Program-made: the position numbers and the translations under genes | Part shown: positions 17,896 to 26,845 of the stretch, in pieces | How positions within the stretch are numbered: position 1 is the stretch's first letter | Layout of the letters: every line of letters begins with the position of its first letter | DNA from: Pacificimonas aurantium | GTDB taxonomy: Bacteria > Pseudomonadota > Alphaproteobacteria > Sphingomonadales > Sphingomonadaceae | DNA length: 64,000 nt | Reading direction: 5' to 3' | Assembly (NCBI RefSeq): GCF_020092905.1 | Contig: NZ_JAGSGB010000004.1 | Coordinates: forward strand, 1-64,000 | Notes under the pieces: generated by a model | Told to the model about the DNA's origin: nothing | What the model saw: only the letters and a program-made list of their open reading frames with translations | The model's database searches: none

Positions 17896-19515
17896 CTACT
17901 GAGCCGAAGCCGACTTCTTCCAGGACAGCGCCCTCTCGCGCCGCTGCTTCCACAATTCGTTGGTCGGGTCCTCTTCGATCAGCCGATCGAGCGTCCGAAC
18001 GGCGGTGTCGAAGCGCTCCGAACTGGCGGCGAGGTCACCCGACTTGGCCTCTGCACGCGCCCGGCCCAGTTCGGCCCACAGGCGGCGCTCCTGAAATTCC
18101 CGGTTCTGCGGCTCTTCGCGAAGCAGGTCCGCCATGATCGCGGCTTCCTCGGAACGGCTGGCGATCGCGTCGTCGTAGCGCCCGGCTGCGTAATAGACAT
18201 GGCCCATCCAGCCGTGACGATTGGCCAGCGTCTTGCGCATCGTCCGGTCGTCCGGGGCGGAGTTCAGAGCATCTTCCAGATAGCGAAGGGAGTCGCGGCA
18301 ATGCTGCTCAGCCGCAGCAAGGTCGTGATTATCCTTCGACTCCAGATCGCACAGATTTCCATGCGCGTAGCCCAGCTCGAGAAGAGTGCGCGTTTGTTCG
18401 GGCTCAAGCTTTTGCAGACGCTTCGCCAGATCGAGATACGCCGTCCAGTGCCGTTCGGTCTCGGCGCGGTCCCAGTCCGCCCAGGCGATGCGCCCCAGCC
18501 AAAATTCGCTTTGGGCGTGCGCAAAAATGGCGTCGGAATTCTCCCCTTCGCGGGACAGGACCTCTTCGGTTGTTTCATAGGCCTCTTGGAAGTAGCGCCG
18601 CGCGGTGTCCGTCTCCTCGCGCGCAAGATAGTCTTCGCCAAGGGCCTGCAGGATGGCCGCCCGGCGCCGCAGCGCGTCGTCGTCCATCTGGGTCACGTCC
18701 TGCTGCTCGTAATAGGCCAGTGCCCGCTCGTTCACGGCGAGCATGATATCGAGACGCCCCACGCCGCGAAGCTGCTCGCGCAGGTTGGTCAGCATGAAAT
18801 CTACCAGGTCTTCCGCATCGGTACGGGCCATCTGCGCTGCTGCCTCCTGCCTACGTGCCTCATCCCTCGCCTCGGAGGCGAGAATCGTCATTGCCGAAAG
18901 GATTAGCATGGCCATCAGCGCAAGCAATGTGACCGCCGTCACGCGCCTAAGCCGCCGCTGGGAGTCGCGCTGGATGAGCGTGTCGAGGGGAACGTCGAGC
19001 AGTCCTGCGACGACCTTCAGGAAGGCCAGCCTGCGCCCGTCTCCCCTCGGTCGAAAGTCGGCCGCCAGCGGCTCGGTACCTCCCGCGACTAGCAGTGCGG
19101 GAAATGCGTCTTCGGGTTCCCCTTCGAACAAGGCGGCGAGAATGGGCCGCCCCGGATTCACCCGCTGAAACAGCTCGATCTCTCTCCGGACCCACCGCGA
19201 ATGCGCCGCCGCGGGCGTGCAGACCACGACAAGCGCTCCCGAAGCCGCGATCGCGGCCTTTACCGCTTCGCTAAGGTCCGCCGCCGCCGACAGATCTTCC
19301 CGGTCCCGGAAGACGCGGCCGACGCGACCAGAACTCTCGATGCCCCCGCTTCGCTCGCGAAGCCGGCGGGGAAGGCGGTAAGTCTCCAGGCGCTTCTGCA
19401 ACCGCGCCGCATGTTTCGCATCGCTATGCGCGTAGCTGATGAAGGCGCGAAATTCTGCCGAAGACGGCGGAGCGACGACATCGCCCCGAGAGCGCGCCTG
19501 CATGTCGGACGACAT
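17896..19515 (-). CDS. TIR domain - transmembrane helix - TPR protein
   Basis: The 539-residue protein starts with a TIR domain (about 22-160). It shows FRAFISYAHSDAKHAARLQK, VFRDREDLSAAADLSEAVKA, and SRWVRREIELF, whose Glu112 sits where the NAD-cleaving Glu of enzymatic TIR domains is found. One transmembrane helix follows (about 191-213, LLALMAMLILSAMTILAS), then TPR-like helices to the C-terminus (about 260-530). The predicted topology puts the TIR domain in the cytoplasm and the TPRs in the periplasm. GGGGAAG precedes the ATG. Bacterial TIR proteins cleave NAD+ or make signalling nucleotides, often in phage defence; membrane TIR-TPR proteins are less well understood. The downstream mini-ORF and TPR/cyclase-like gene form the apparent operon. 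Confidence 0.8.
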   Translation of the reverse strand: MSSDMQARSRGDVVAPPSSAEFRAFISYAHSDAKHAARLQKRLETYRLPRRLRERSGGIESSGRVGRVFRDREDLSAAADLSEAVKAAIAASGALVVVCTPAAAHSRWVRREIELFQRVNPGRPILAALFEGEPEDAFPALLVAGGTEPLAADFRPRGDGRRLAFLKVVAGLLDVPLDTLIQRDSQRRLRRVTAVTLLALMAMLILSAMTILASEARDEARRQEAAAQMARTDAEDLVDFMLTNLREQLRGVGRLDIMLAVNERALAYYEQQDVTQMDDDALRRRAAILQALGEDYLAREETDTARRYFQEAYETTEEVLSREGENSDAIFAHAQSEFWLGRIAWADWDRAETERHWTAYLDLAKRLQKLEPEQTRTLLELGYAHGNLCDLESKDNHDLAAAEQHCRDSLRYLEDALNSAPDDRTMRKTLANRHGWMGHVYYAAGRYDDAIASRSEEAAIMADLLREEPQNREFQERRLWAELGRARAEAKSGDLAASSERFDTAVRTLDRLIEEDPTNELWKQRRERALSWKKSASAQ

Positions 19516-19671
19516 CGCGACTTCCCCAAATCCCCAGGCTACCTGCCCGCCGCATCGTAAAGTGCGGGGCGCTCATCCTGCAATGCGCAATAGCGCGAGA
19601 TTTCCGCGTGCCCTCCAATAGCCGGTCTTTCGAACGCCCTGGCCCGGGCGCGGCTGGTAAATGCTCTTCGC

Positions 19672-20415
19672 TCAGCAGTCCTTGTGCGCCGCCCCGTCCA
19701 GCTCCGATCCGTAGACCTGCAGTCTTCGCGCCAGGATGGGCGCGCCGCTGTCCGTCGCCATTCCCGCAAGACAAAGAGCATATCCCAGACCGACGCTCGT
19801 GCTGAGCGTTTCGGTCTGCTGATTACCCATGACCCAGGAGAGGAGGGCACCGCGGACGAGATGCTCGAGGACTTCCTCGAGGCGGGCGAGGGAAAAAGGC
19901 GGTGACAGGTACCCGTCCCGCACGGCGTCGCCGAGCAGAGATATCCAGATTTCCCGGGTCTGCGCCAGACGCTCGGGTGAGGCCAGGCCGGTTTCGTCCT
20001 GACCACCTCGCTCGAGCAGCGCGCGCCAGAGCGTCCGGTAGAAATCGGGATCCTTGAGATAATAGCTGAAGGCAAGATCGTGCGCGGCGAAGACGCGTTC
20101 CAGGCTATTGTCGACCTTGAGTTGGAAGAAGCGGTCGACGAAGTCCCGTTCATCCTCCAGCACGGCGAGAACGACCGCCCGCTTCGAGCCGAACAGATTG
20201 TACGGCGTTCCGAGACTGACCTCCGCCCTCTCCGCAAGCGCACGCATCGACAGGTCGGTATCGCCGGTTTCGCGGATCAGGTCGCGGGCGGCGCGCACGA
20301 TACGAAGCCGCCGCTCGCTCTTGGCGCGTTCCCGCTTGCCCGGTGGCTTGGCGGCAGGCGCCGGGGCATCGCGTCCCCCTGTCCGCGCAGCCCTACCCGT
20401 ATTCGGGTCGCTCAC
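19672..20415 (-). CDS. TetR-family transcriptional regulator
   Basis: The 247-residue protein has a basic N-terminal tail and a TetR helix-turn-helix (about 35-85; RIVRAARDLIRETGDTDLSM, then GTPYNLFGSKRAVVLAVLE). The C-terminal part is a helical ligand-binding domain. It starts with GTG in a GTGA overlap with the FAD oxidoreductase gene, so it is the last gene of the coupled four-gene operon and probably autoregulates it. The inducer would be a substrate or product of that pathway. Confidence 0.88.
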   Translation of the reverse strand: MSDPNTGRAARTGGRDAPAPAAKPPGKRERAKSERRLRIVRAARDLIRETGDTDLSMRALAERAEVSLGTPYNLFGSKRAVVLAVLEDERDFVDRFFQLKVDNSLERVFAAHDLAFSYYLKDPDFYRTLWRALLERGGQDETGLASPERLAQTREIWISLLGDAVRDGYLSPPFSLARLEEVLEHLVRGALLSWVMGNQQTETLSTSVGLGYALCLAGMATDSGAPILARRLQVYGSELDGAAHKDC

Positions 20416-21944
20416 CCGGCAGCCTGTCTTTCACCCGCCGAGCGCGATCCCTGGGAAATCATGTCCGCACGATGGTCGATTGAGAGCCTCTCCAGCATGT
20501 CCGCCCGATCGGGGCCGAGTTTGGGCGGGTAAGCAGCAGCGTTACGCCGCTTCCCGCGCGTCCAGTAATACATCACCTTGCCGAAGTTCGCCGGTTTTCC
20601 CAGCCATTTGTTGGGGTGCTCCAGCATGTGGAATCCCCGCATGGCCTGGCGCAACAGATCGGTATCCGACCGCAGCGCGATCCTGACGCCGTCGTCGAAG
20701 AAGCTTTCCAGCATCCGCGCGCGCAGCCCCTTTCGGTAGCCGGGAGTCAGCGCGTTCCGTGCACGCCGGATGGCGGAACGATCCTGCGAGAGCTGGTTGT
20801 CGTAATAGGGGCGAAGTTCGCTTCGCAGCCGCCGGTAATAGATTTTCTGCCGCACTTCCGGATCGGGGCTCGTATCCAGCGCCTCGCGTAGCGCCTCGCC
20901 GCTGACCGCGGCGAACGAACATCCCCGGCCGTAAAGCGGATTGGTCCTGACGAGCGTATCGCCAAGCGCGAAATAGCCGCGCATGACCGCCTCCCCGCCC
21001 GGCAGCAGTTCGCGCCAGCGGCTGTGGAGGTCGCCCATGCCATACACCTTACCGCGACCGGTCGACCGCCGTTCGTCGGTCCAGGGCTTCAGTCCGGGCA
21101 GCAAGTGCGTGATGGCATGGAAACACTCCGGATCGGTTACCGCGCGGCGCAGCTCATGCTCGACCTCGGGAACCGCGAGGGTAATCGAAAAACACCCATT
21201 GTCGCCGGGAAACACGCCGAATTTCAGAAAGCCCAGGTCGCCGCTCGCGGGCGGGTTTTCGGTTCGCGAGGGTTCGTCCTGACCCGGGTTCAGCCGGTAG
21301 TGCCGGGTAAAGTAGAGGATGCCGGCCGTTTCGCTTTCTTCCTTCACACGCGCGCCGTCTTTCATCAGCTGCGGAAGCAGCGGACCGTTCTTGCCGCTGG
21401 CGTCGACGATCACGTCGGCGGACAGGCTGACCTCCTCGCCGTCCTCGGTGCCGCGAACGCCGCTGACGACCATCACCCCGTCGGGCTGGCGAGCATGAAT
21501 CAGTTCTGTGACGCGGAACCCCGAACGGATGGTCACATTCTCCATTCGCTCGACATAGCGCCGCATAACGAGCTCGAGCGTCGTTCTACGGCTGGTGATG
21601 ATGGTCAGGTCCTCGTCGCCTGCCTGCGGCCGATAGGTCTCCTGCTGCTGTTCGGTCAGCATGGAATCGAGCGACAGTTCGCGCACGCCCATATCGCGTA
21701 GTTCGGCTAGAAGGTCGGGATGGTTCGCCTTGATGATCCCCCGCAGCCTGGCGAGAAATGCGTGGCTCTGGCGAACATGGCTGGCCCCCATGCGGCGCCA
21801 GTCCTCGAAGATTTCGTCGGCGTCACCGCCGGGCGGTGCCGGATCGCGCTCCAGAAGAGTGATTGCCCTTCCGGTCGGAGACAGCGACAGGGCGGCGCAG
21901 AGCCCGCCGATTCCCGCGCCGACGACCAGCACCTCCTCCTTCAT
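20412..21944 (-). CDS. FAD-dependent oxidoreductase / monooxygenase-like
   Basis: The 510-residue flavoprotein has the N-terminal dinucleotide motif VVGAGIGGLCAALSLS (residues 6-21), an internal VIVDASGKNGPL segment, and the second FAD motif GYFALGDTLVRTNPLYGRGC. The pattern is that of the PHBH/geranylgeranyl-reductase group (GD then N-P-x-Y-G-x-G). Aromatic or alicyclic hydroxylation, or reduction, is likely; the substrate is unknown. The halogenase WxWxIP motif is absent. Translation is coupled on both sides, with ATGA shared with the epoxide hydrolase gene and GTGA with the TetR gene. Confidence 0.8.
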   Translation of the reverse strand: MKEEVLVVGAGIGGLCAALSLSPTGRAITLLERDPAPPGGDADEIFEDWRRMGASHVRQSHAFLARLRGIIKANHPDLLAELRDMGVRELSLDSMLTEQQQETYRPQAGDEDLTIITSRRTTLELVMRRYVERMENVTIRSGFRVTELIHARQPDGVMVVSGVRGTEDGEEVSLSADVIVDASGKNGPLLPQLMKDGARVKEESETAGILYFTRHYRLNPGQDEPSRTENPPASGDLGFLKFGVFPGDNGCFSITLAVPEVEHELRRAVTDPECFHAITHLLPGLKPWTDERRSTGRGKVYGMGDLHSRWRELLPGGEAVMRGYFALGDTLVRTNPLYGRGCSFAAVSGEALREALDTSPDPEVRQKIYYRRLRSELRPYYDNQLSQDRSAIRRARNALTPGYRKGLRARMLESFFDDGVRIALRSDTDLLRQAMRGFHMLEHPNKWLGKPANFGKVMYYWTRGKRRNAAAYPPKLGPDRADMLERLSIDHRADMISQGSRSAGERQAAG

Positions 21945-22903
21945 CCGTCGATCTCCTTCAGAAAGTCGAGAATGATCCGGTTCACCTCTTCAGGCGCTTC
22001 CTGCTGCGTCCAATGGCCGATCTCGGGGATCAGCTCGTTGCGACGAAGATCGGTCACATATTCCGGCATGGCCTTCAGCGCCTCTGCCGCCATCATGATG
22101 ACACCGTCGTTCATGCCCCCCGCGAAGAAGGCGGGCTGAGCGATCTGCGTCGGCGCACCTTCGGTCAGTTCCCAGGTAAGGTCGTGATTGCGGTAGTAGT
22201 TGATGGGACCACGCATGCCGGAGCGGCGGAACTCTTCGGCGTAGAAGTCCAGATCCTCCTCACTCAACCAATCCGGCAACGTGTCCGGGTTGGGCAGGCC
22301 GCTCAGCAGGTCGTCGTCGGGGCCCTTGGCCGGCAAGCTCGCAAGGTCGGTTTCGCCGCCGGCCATCACCAGGAATTTCTTCAGCGACGTACGGATATCA
22401 GCCTCGAATTCCGCTTCGGCCACGCCGGGCTCGAAGAAATAGAGCTGGTAGAAGAACTGGTCCTTGAACATCTCCCGCATCATCGGCATCGGCTGAACCG
22501 GCGAGCGCGGTGTGAAGGGCACCGACAGGGCCCCGACTGCGCGAACCTTGTCCGGATGATTGAGAGCGCAGGACCATGCCGTCGGTGCCCCCCAATCATG
22601 TCCGATCACAACGGCCTCGTCATAGCCCAGGGCGGCAATCAGGCCGATGATGTCTTTGACCACCTCAACCTGGTTGTAGGCCTCGATGGCCTCCGGCTTG
22701 TCGCTTTTGCCGTAGCCTCGCATGTCCGACGCGGCCACATGGTAGCCGGCCTCCGCGATGGGTACGATCTGGTGACGCCACGAGTACCAGGATTCCGGAA
22801 AGCCGTGCAGAAGGAGGACGAGAGGTCCCTCGCCCGCCTCTGCGATGTTCAGCTCGATCCCGTTCGTCGCGACCCGCCGCTGCGAGACGCCCGGCCAGCT
22901 CAT
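21941..22903 (-). CDS. Alpha/beta hydrolase, epoxide-hydrolase type
   Basis: At 320 residues this has the classic soluble epoxide hydrolase signature: the oxyanion motif HGFPESWYSWRHQ (about 34-46), nucleophile elbow GHDWG with Asp (about 101-105), and a C-terminal catalytic His in IGHWTQQEAPEEVN. Lid tyrosines are plausible in NYYRNHDLTWE. It would open an epoxide to a diol; haloalkane dehalogenase is less likely given the HGFPE type. It overlaps the amidohydrolase and FAD genes by four bases each, so all act in one pathway. Confidence 0.88.
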   Translation of the reverse strand: MSWPGVSQRRVATNGIELNIAEAGEGPLVLLLHGFPESWYSWRHQIVPIAEAGYHVAASDMRGYGKSDKPEAIEAYNQVEVVKDIIGLIAALGYDEAVVIGHDWGAPTAWSCALNHPDKVRAVGALSVPFTPRSPVQPMPMMREMFKDQFFYQLYFFEPGVAEAEFEADIRTSLKKFLVMAGGETDLASLPAKGPDDDLLSGLPNPDTLPDWLSEEDLDFYAEEFRRSGMRGPINYYRNHDLTWELTEGAPTQIAQPAFFAGGMNDGVIMMAAEALKAMPEYVTDLRRNELIPEIGHWTQQEAPEEVNRIILDFLKEIDG

Positions 22904-24597
22904 TCGGCAGCCATGAGTTCGGGGGCCTCGGCGCGGGCTCCGGGCAGGACGTCGCCGCGCTGGTCCTGATAGCCCTTGTCGGCAGACCAGGCGACACCGC
23001 CGCCGACGATCACCGTGTCGACACCCAGAGAGTCCCGAACATAGCGGCTGCCGTCGCCGGGGACGTCCTGAACGAACTTCTCCGCGCCCCGGTCGATGGC
23101 CTTGGGATCGAAAACGGTGATGTCCGCCACCATACCTGCCTGGATCAGGCCGCGGTCGGGAATTCCCCAGATCGAGGCGGTATCCGAGGTGATCTTCTTC
23201 ACGGCCTCCTCGATCCGCATGGCCTGCAGGTCGCGAACGAAGTGACCGAACAGATAGCCGGTGTCGCCGTAGGTAGAGAAGGAGAGGATGTGGGCGCCGC
23301 CGTCGCTGGCACCAATATGGACGCGCGGATGCTTGAGCAATCCGCCGACCTTCTCGTCGTTGTCGTGCCCCATGCTCGACGACAGGAAATGCGCCTGCAG
23401 GTCCTCTTCCAGCGACAGGTCGATCATCGCGGCAACAGGACTGGTGCCGCGCATTTCCGCGATTTCACCCAGCGTCTTGCCGACATATTTCTGGTTTGCG
23501 TCGGTCTTTACCTGGCGAAGGATCAGGGTCGGCCAGAGCGGGGCCAGTTCGCCGGCCTCGGCTTCCAGTTTGGCGCGGGTTTCCTTGTCCTTCAGCGCGC
23601 CGACGATCTCGTCATGGCTGCCGAACCGCATGATCTGATACCAGCTGCGCAGCCGGATGAAGAGCAGGCTGGGCACCGCAAAGCAGAAGGAAATGTCGAT
23701 GGGCCGAGTCTGCACCTGCGGCCAGATGCGCGCGCCGCGCGCGAACTGCTCGTCCACACGGTCCATCACGCGGTCGACCGCGTCGATATTGTCCGCGTTC
23801 ACGAAGAGCGGCGAGAACGTCGTCGGAATGCCGTATTTCAACGACAGTTCCGCCAACTGGTCCAACCGCGCGATCGTCAGGTCCGGATCGTAAAATTCCG
23901 GAACGATCTGCAACATGCGGCCATATTCGCCGAGCACGCTGGCCAGCGCATCGACTTCGCGCGCGTCGGCGTAGCGGCTGGGAACCGGCTGCAGCTTCTC
24001 GTCCATGTCGACATAGCTGGTCGACAGCCCGACGGCGCCCGCATCGAGGCACTCGCGCAGAACCGCCTTCATCTCCTCGATTTCGTCATCGGTAGCCGTC
24101 CGTTCGGTGGCGGCGTCGTTCATGACCCACAGCCGGATGACGCTGTGCCCCACCAGCGGTGCGACGTTGATGGCCAGCCCCTTGCGAATGCGGGCGATAT
24201 ATTCGGAGAAGGTTTCCCAGTCCCACACCACACCTTCGCGGAACGCTTTCAGCGGCATTTCCTCGATCTGGTTGAACATGCCCACCAAGCGCATGCGGTG
24301 ATCGGGCTTCAGCGGTGCGAGCGACAGCGAGCAGTTGCCCTGCACGATCGTGGTCACACCGTGAGAGAGCGCAGGCTTTGCATAGCCGTCCCACAGCATC
24401 TGGGCGTCGAAATGCGTGTGCGGATCGATGAAGCCAGGGGCGACGACCTTGCCCTCCGCATCGATTTCCCGCGCCCCGCGTTCCGCGACTTTGCCGATAC
24501 GGGCAATGCTGTCGCCGGAAACGGCGACGTCCGCAGTGTAGGCGGGCAGTCCTGAGCCGTCCACGACAAGCCCGTTCCTGATAACCAGATCGTACAT
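22900..24597 (-). CDS. Amidohydrolase, N-acyl-D-amino-acid deacylase family
   Basis: The 565-residue metal-dependent hydrolase has the N-terminal MYDLVIRNGLVVDGSG sandwich strand, metal-binding GFIDPHTHFD (about 56-65), GVTTIVQGNCSLSLAPL, and the C-terminal HIGASDGGAH metal/catalytic Asp region followed by the closing strand MVADITVFDP. This matches the D-aminoacylase branch of the amidohydrolase superfamily. Its substrate is probably an amide or lactam in the same catabolic route. It is the first gene of a coupled operon with the epoxide hydrolase, FAD oxidoreductase and TetR genes. The ribosome-binding site is GGGAGGATGG, about six bases before the ATG. Confidence 0.88.
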   Translation of the reverse strand: MYDLVIRNGLVVDGSGLPAYTADVAVSGDSIARIGKVAERGAREIDAEGKVVAPGFIDPHTHFDAQMLWDGYAKPALSHGVTTIVQGNCSLSLAPLKPDHRMRLVGMFNQIEEMPLKAFREGVVWDWETFSEYIARIRKGLAINVAPLVGHSVIRLWVMNDAATERTATDDEIEEMKAVLRECLDAGAVGLSTSYVDMDEKLQPVPSRYADAREVDALASVLGEYGRMLQIVPEFYDPDLTIARLDQLAELSLKYGIPTTFSPLFVNADNIDAVDRVMDRVDEQFARGARIWPQVQTRPIDISFCFAVPSLLFIRLRSWYQIMRFGSHDEIVGALKDKETRAKLEAEAGELAPLWPTLILRQVKTDANQKYVGKTLGEIAEMRGTSPVAAMIDLSLEEDLQAHFLSSSMGHDNDEKVGGLLKHPRVHIGASDGGAHILSFSTYGDTGYLFGHFVRDLQAMRIEEAVKKITSDTASIWGIPDRGLIQAGMVADITVFDPKAIDRGAEKFVQDVPGDGSRYVRDSLGVDTVIVGGGVAWSADKGYQDQRGDVLPGARAEAPELMAAE

Positions 24598-24659
24598 TCC
24601 ATCCTCCCAAAAAGTGCGTAACGGCCGCTTCCGGGCGGCCCTCGATTAGGTAACGGCGC

Positions 24660-24905
24660 CTATTCGGCCGCCGCCGCGTAGCGCCCCGACGACGCGGCAA
24701 GCGCATCGCGGACATAGGTCCAGCTTGTGCCCGGCAGCTCGGCCGGATCGTCGGTGCCATGCAGTTCGAGCAGCTTGCCCGCGGCAACCTCGTCCAGCGT
24801 CACGAGCGAGCGCCCGCCATTGTCGAATTCCAGCGTGACGATCAGTTCGGCCACGCCATCATGCGCCGCCGCGATCTCGATCTCTCTGATGACGGCGCCG
24901 CTCAT
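24660..24905 (-). CDS. Small conserved-looking hypothetical protein
   Basis: The 81-residue acidic soluble protein begins MSGAVIREIEIAAAHDGVAE and has alternating beta-like strands (LIVTLEFDNGGRSLVTLDE). No catalytic motif or transmembrane segment is seen and I do not recognise it. It shares an ATGA overlap with the LysM-like small gene upstream, so the two are translated as a pair. Position between the GPH transporter and the amidohydrolase gene suggests membership of the same transcription unit. Confidence 0.6.
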   Translation of the reverse strand: MSGAVIREIEIAAAHDGVAELIVTLEFDNGGRSLVTLDEVAAGKLLELHGTDDPAELPGTSWTYVRDALAASSGRYAAAAE

Positions 24906-25150
24906 GCCGCCGGCGCGGCAGGCGGTTCGACGAAGATCACATCGCTGGGAAGGATCGGGTTGCCGGCCTGCGGGCTGTCTGCCGCGGCGGGCGCGCGCAT
25001 GAAGACGTGCAGGTTCCAGCTTTGCAGGTTCGCAACCGCCTCTTCGGTGGAAGACCCGGACAGCTCCCGGCTGGCAATCGATGCCCAGTCGTCTCCGGGC
25101 TCGGGCAGCACGGACTTTCTTACGGTACTCAAGCTCCCAGCAACGGCCAT
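24902..25150 (-). CDS. Small protein with a LysM-like segment
   Basis: The predicted protein is 82 residues. The stretch DDWASIASRELSGSSTEEAV through LQSWN and ILPSDVIFVEPP resembles the LysM pattern (a helix pair with a conserved WN and a final PSDVIFV strand). LysM modules normally bind peptidoglycan or chitin, but here there is no signal peptide. The start at 25150 has GGGGA about eight bases upstream; an upstream TTG at 25156 is less likely. It overlaps the next small gene by ATGA. Confidence 0.55.
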   Translation of the reverse strand: MAVAGSLSTVRKSVLPEPGDDWASIASRELSGSSTEEAVANLQSWNLHVFMRAPAAADSPQAGNPILPSDVIFVEPPAAPAA

Positions 25151-25305
25151 TTTCAATTCCCCAATCTCTTTATTGCGGAAATTGAAACATGTTCCAATTT
25201 TTTGCGCAAGCCCAATCTTCGGGGCGAGGGCTATCGAAAGTGACGGCGACCGAATGGCTCACCCGCCTCGGTCCGAACGCGACTGCCAAGGCCGGCAGGA
25301 CACGG

Positions 25306-26805
25306 CTAGCTGCCCGAAGAGCGCGAACCCAGCGTTCGCAGGTTCTCCTCATGTCCCTCGCGCGTGATCTGGTAAAAGGAGATGCACGCCATGACGGCCA
25401 GGAACAGCGACAGGACCACGGGGACGTACACCGCGCCGAGCAGGAATATGGTGTCGTCGGAAACCTCGCCCTGCTGCGCGCCCGCCCCCAGGCCGATCGC
25501 GGCGAGGACGAAACCTGCAAGAACGATCCCGAAGCCCTCGCCCCATTTGCGCATGAAGGTAGCCGCCGAGAAAAACAGGCCTTCGGAGCGACGGTGCGTC
25601 CTGACCTCGGCATCCTCGACCAGGTCGGCAATCATCGATCCGGCAAGAACCTGGTAGCAGATGATCAGCGCGACATCGATCGTGATGGCGGCAAAGATGA
25701 TCGGAAACAGCAGCGGGTCGCCATTTTCGGGCATAAGACCGGCAAGACGCAGTACGATGGGAAGCGGCGAGCCTATAAACGCCAGTAGTCCGATGAATAT
25801 GGCGCCCCGTTTCTTTCCCCATTTGCGGCTGATGACCGGTGCTAGCGGCGAGCCGATCGCCGCCGAGATGAAGACGCCCGACGTCAGGATGCCGATTTCA
25901 GTCGGGGTGAAGCCCCAGAAATATGTGCTGATGTAGAAGGTCAGGCTTGCCCCGAAGCCGCTGGCAATGAAGCCGAGCAGGGAGGCGATGAACAGCGCCG
26001 CGAAGGAGCGTGTCTTCAGCGTTTCGAAGATCTCCCCAAAGATGGCGCCGAGGGTCAGCTGCCGGCGCGGCGGCGCCTCGGGGAAATGCGAAATCTCTCC
26101 GTGCGTTCCCAGGGCGGAAAACATGATCGCGAAGAACATCACCGCGCAGGCCATCATGGCGTAGATCCGGTAGCTTTCCGGATTGAACTGGCCATTCGGG
26201 ATGGTGGCCGTCGCCATCGCCGGAAAGATCACCGTGAAGCTTATGATGGTCAGCACATTGCCGCCCGACCAGCCGAAAAAGGCCCGCCAGCCCATCAACG
26301 TCGCGCGCTCGTCATAGTCGCTGGTAATTTCCGCGGCGAGCGCAGCCGCAGGCGTTTCGTAAAATGTGATCAGGGTCCGAATGACGACCGTCATCGCCAG
26401 CAGGTAGACGAACAGCGCCTCCTGTCCCCACCCGTGCGGCGGCACCCAGAGGAAGTAGTAGGCAACGGTGACCGGAACCGCGACAGCGTACATGAAGGGA
26501 TGCCGGCGGCCCCATTTCGAGCGCAGATTGTCGGACCAGTAGCCCACGATCGGGTCGGAAAATGCGTCCGCAATCAACGCGATCAGAAGCGCGGTCGATA
26601 CGAACCTGGGATCGAGGCCGACGACCTGCGCATAGAAGATCAGCAGGAAGTATTTCAGCCCGTGATCCTTCACGGCATAGGCGACCATGCCAAGGCCGTA
26701 GGCCAGCTTGGTCAGCAGCGACGGCTTGTGAACCGCGCGCGCCGCATCCGGCGAAGTGGCAGCAACATCCGCCGCCAAAGCTTCTGCGCTCGTCCTCTGA
26801 TCCAT
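25306..26805 (-). CDS. MFS transporter of the GPH (glycoside-pentoside-hexuronide) type
   Basis: This 499-residue inner-membrane protein has about 12 hydrophobic segments. The loop motif DAFSDPIVGYWSDNLRSKWG followed by RRHPFMY is diagnostic of the GPH:cation symporter family. In sphingomonads this subgroup often accompanies aromatic or terpenoid catabolic genes rather than sugar genes. A second member occurs at 39927-41441. GGGAAG precedes the ATG. It probably moves the substrate of the neighbouring amidohydrolase / epoxide hydrolase operon across the inner membrane. Confidence 0.9.
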   Translation of the reverse strand: MDQRTSAEALAADVAATSPDAARAVHKPSLLTKLAYGLGMVAYAVKDHGLKYFLLIFYAQVVGLDPRFVSTALLIALIADAFSDPIVGYWSDNLRSKWGRRHPFMYAVAVPVTVAYYFLWVPPHGWGQEALFVYLLAMTVVIRTLITFYETPAAALAAEITSDYDERATLMGWRAFFGWSGGNVLTIISFTVIFPAMATATIPNGQFNPESYRIYAMMACAVMFFAIMFSALGTHGEISHFPEAPPRRQLTLGAIFGEIFETLKTRSFAALFIASLLGFIASGFGASLTFYISTYFWGFTPTEIGILTSGVFISAAIGSPLAPVISRKWGKKRGAIFIGLLAFIGSPLPIVLRLAGLMPENGDPLLFPIIFAAITIDVALIICYQVLAGSMIADLVEDAEVRTHRRSEGLFFSAATFMRKWGEGFGIVLAGFVLAAIGLGAGAQQGEVSDDTIFLLGAVYVPVVLSLFLAVMACISFYQITREGHEENLRTLGSRSSGS

Positions 26806-26845
26806 TGCAGCTTCCCGACTATTCGTTGAAAACGCGGACGGTTCG

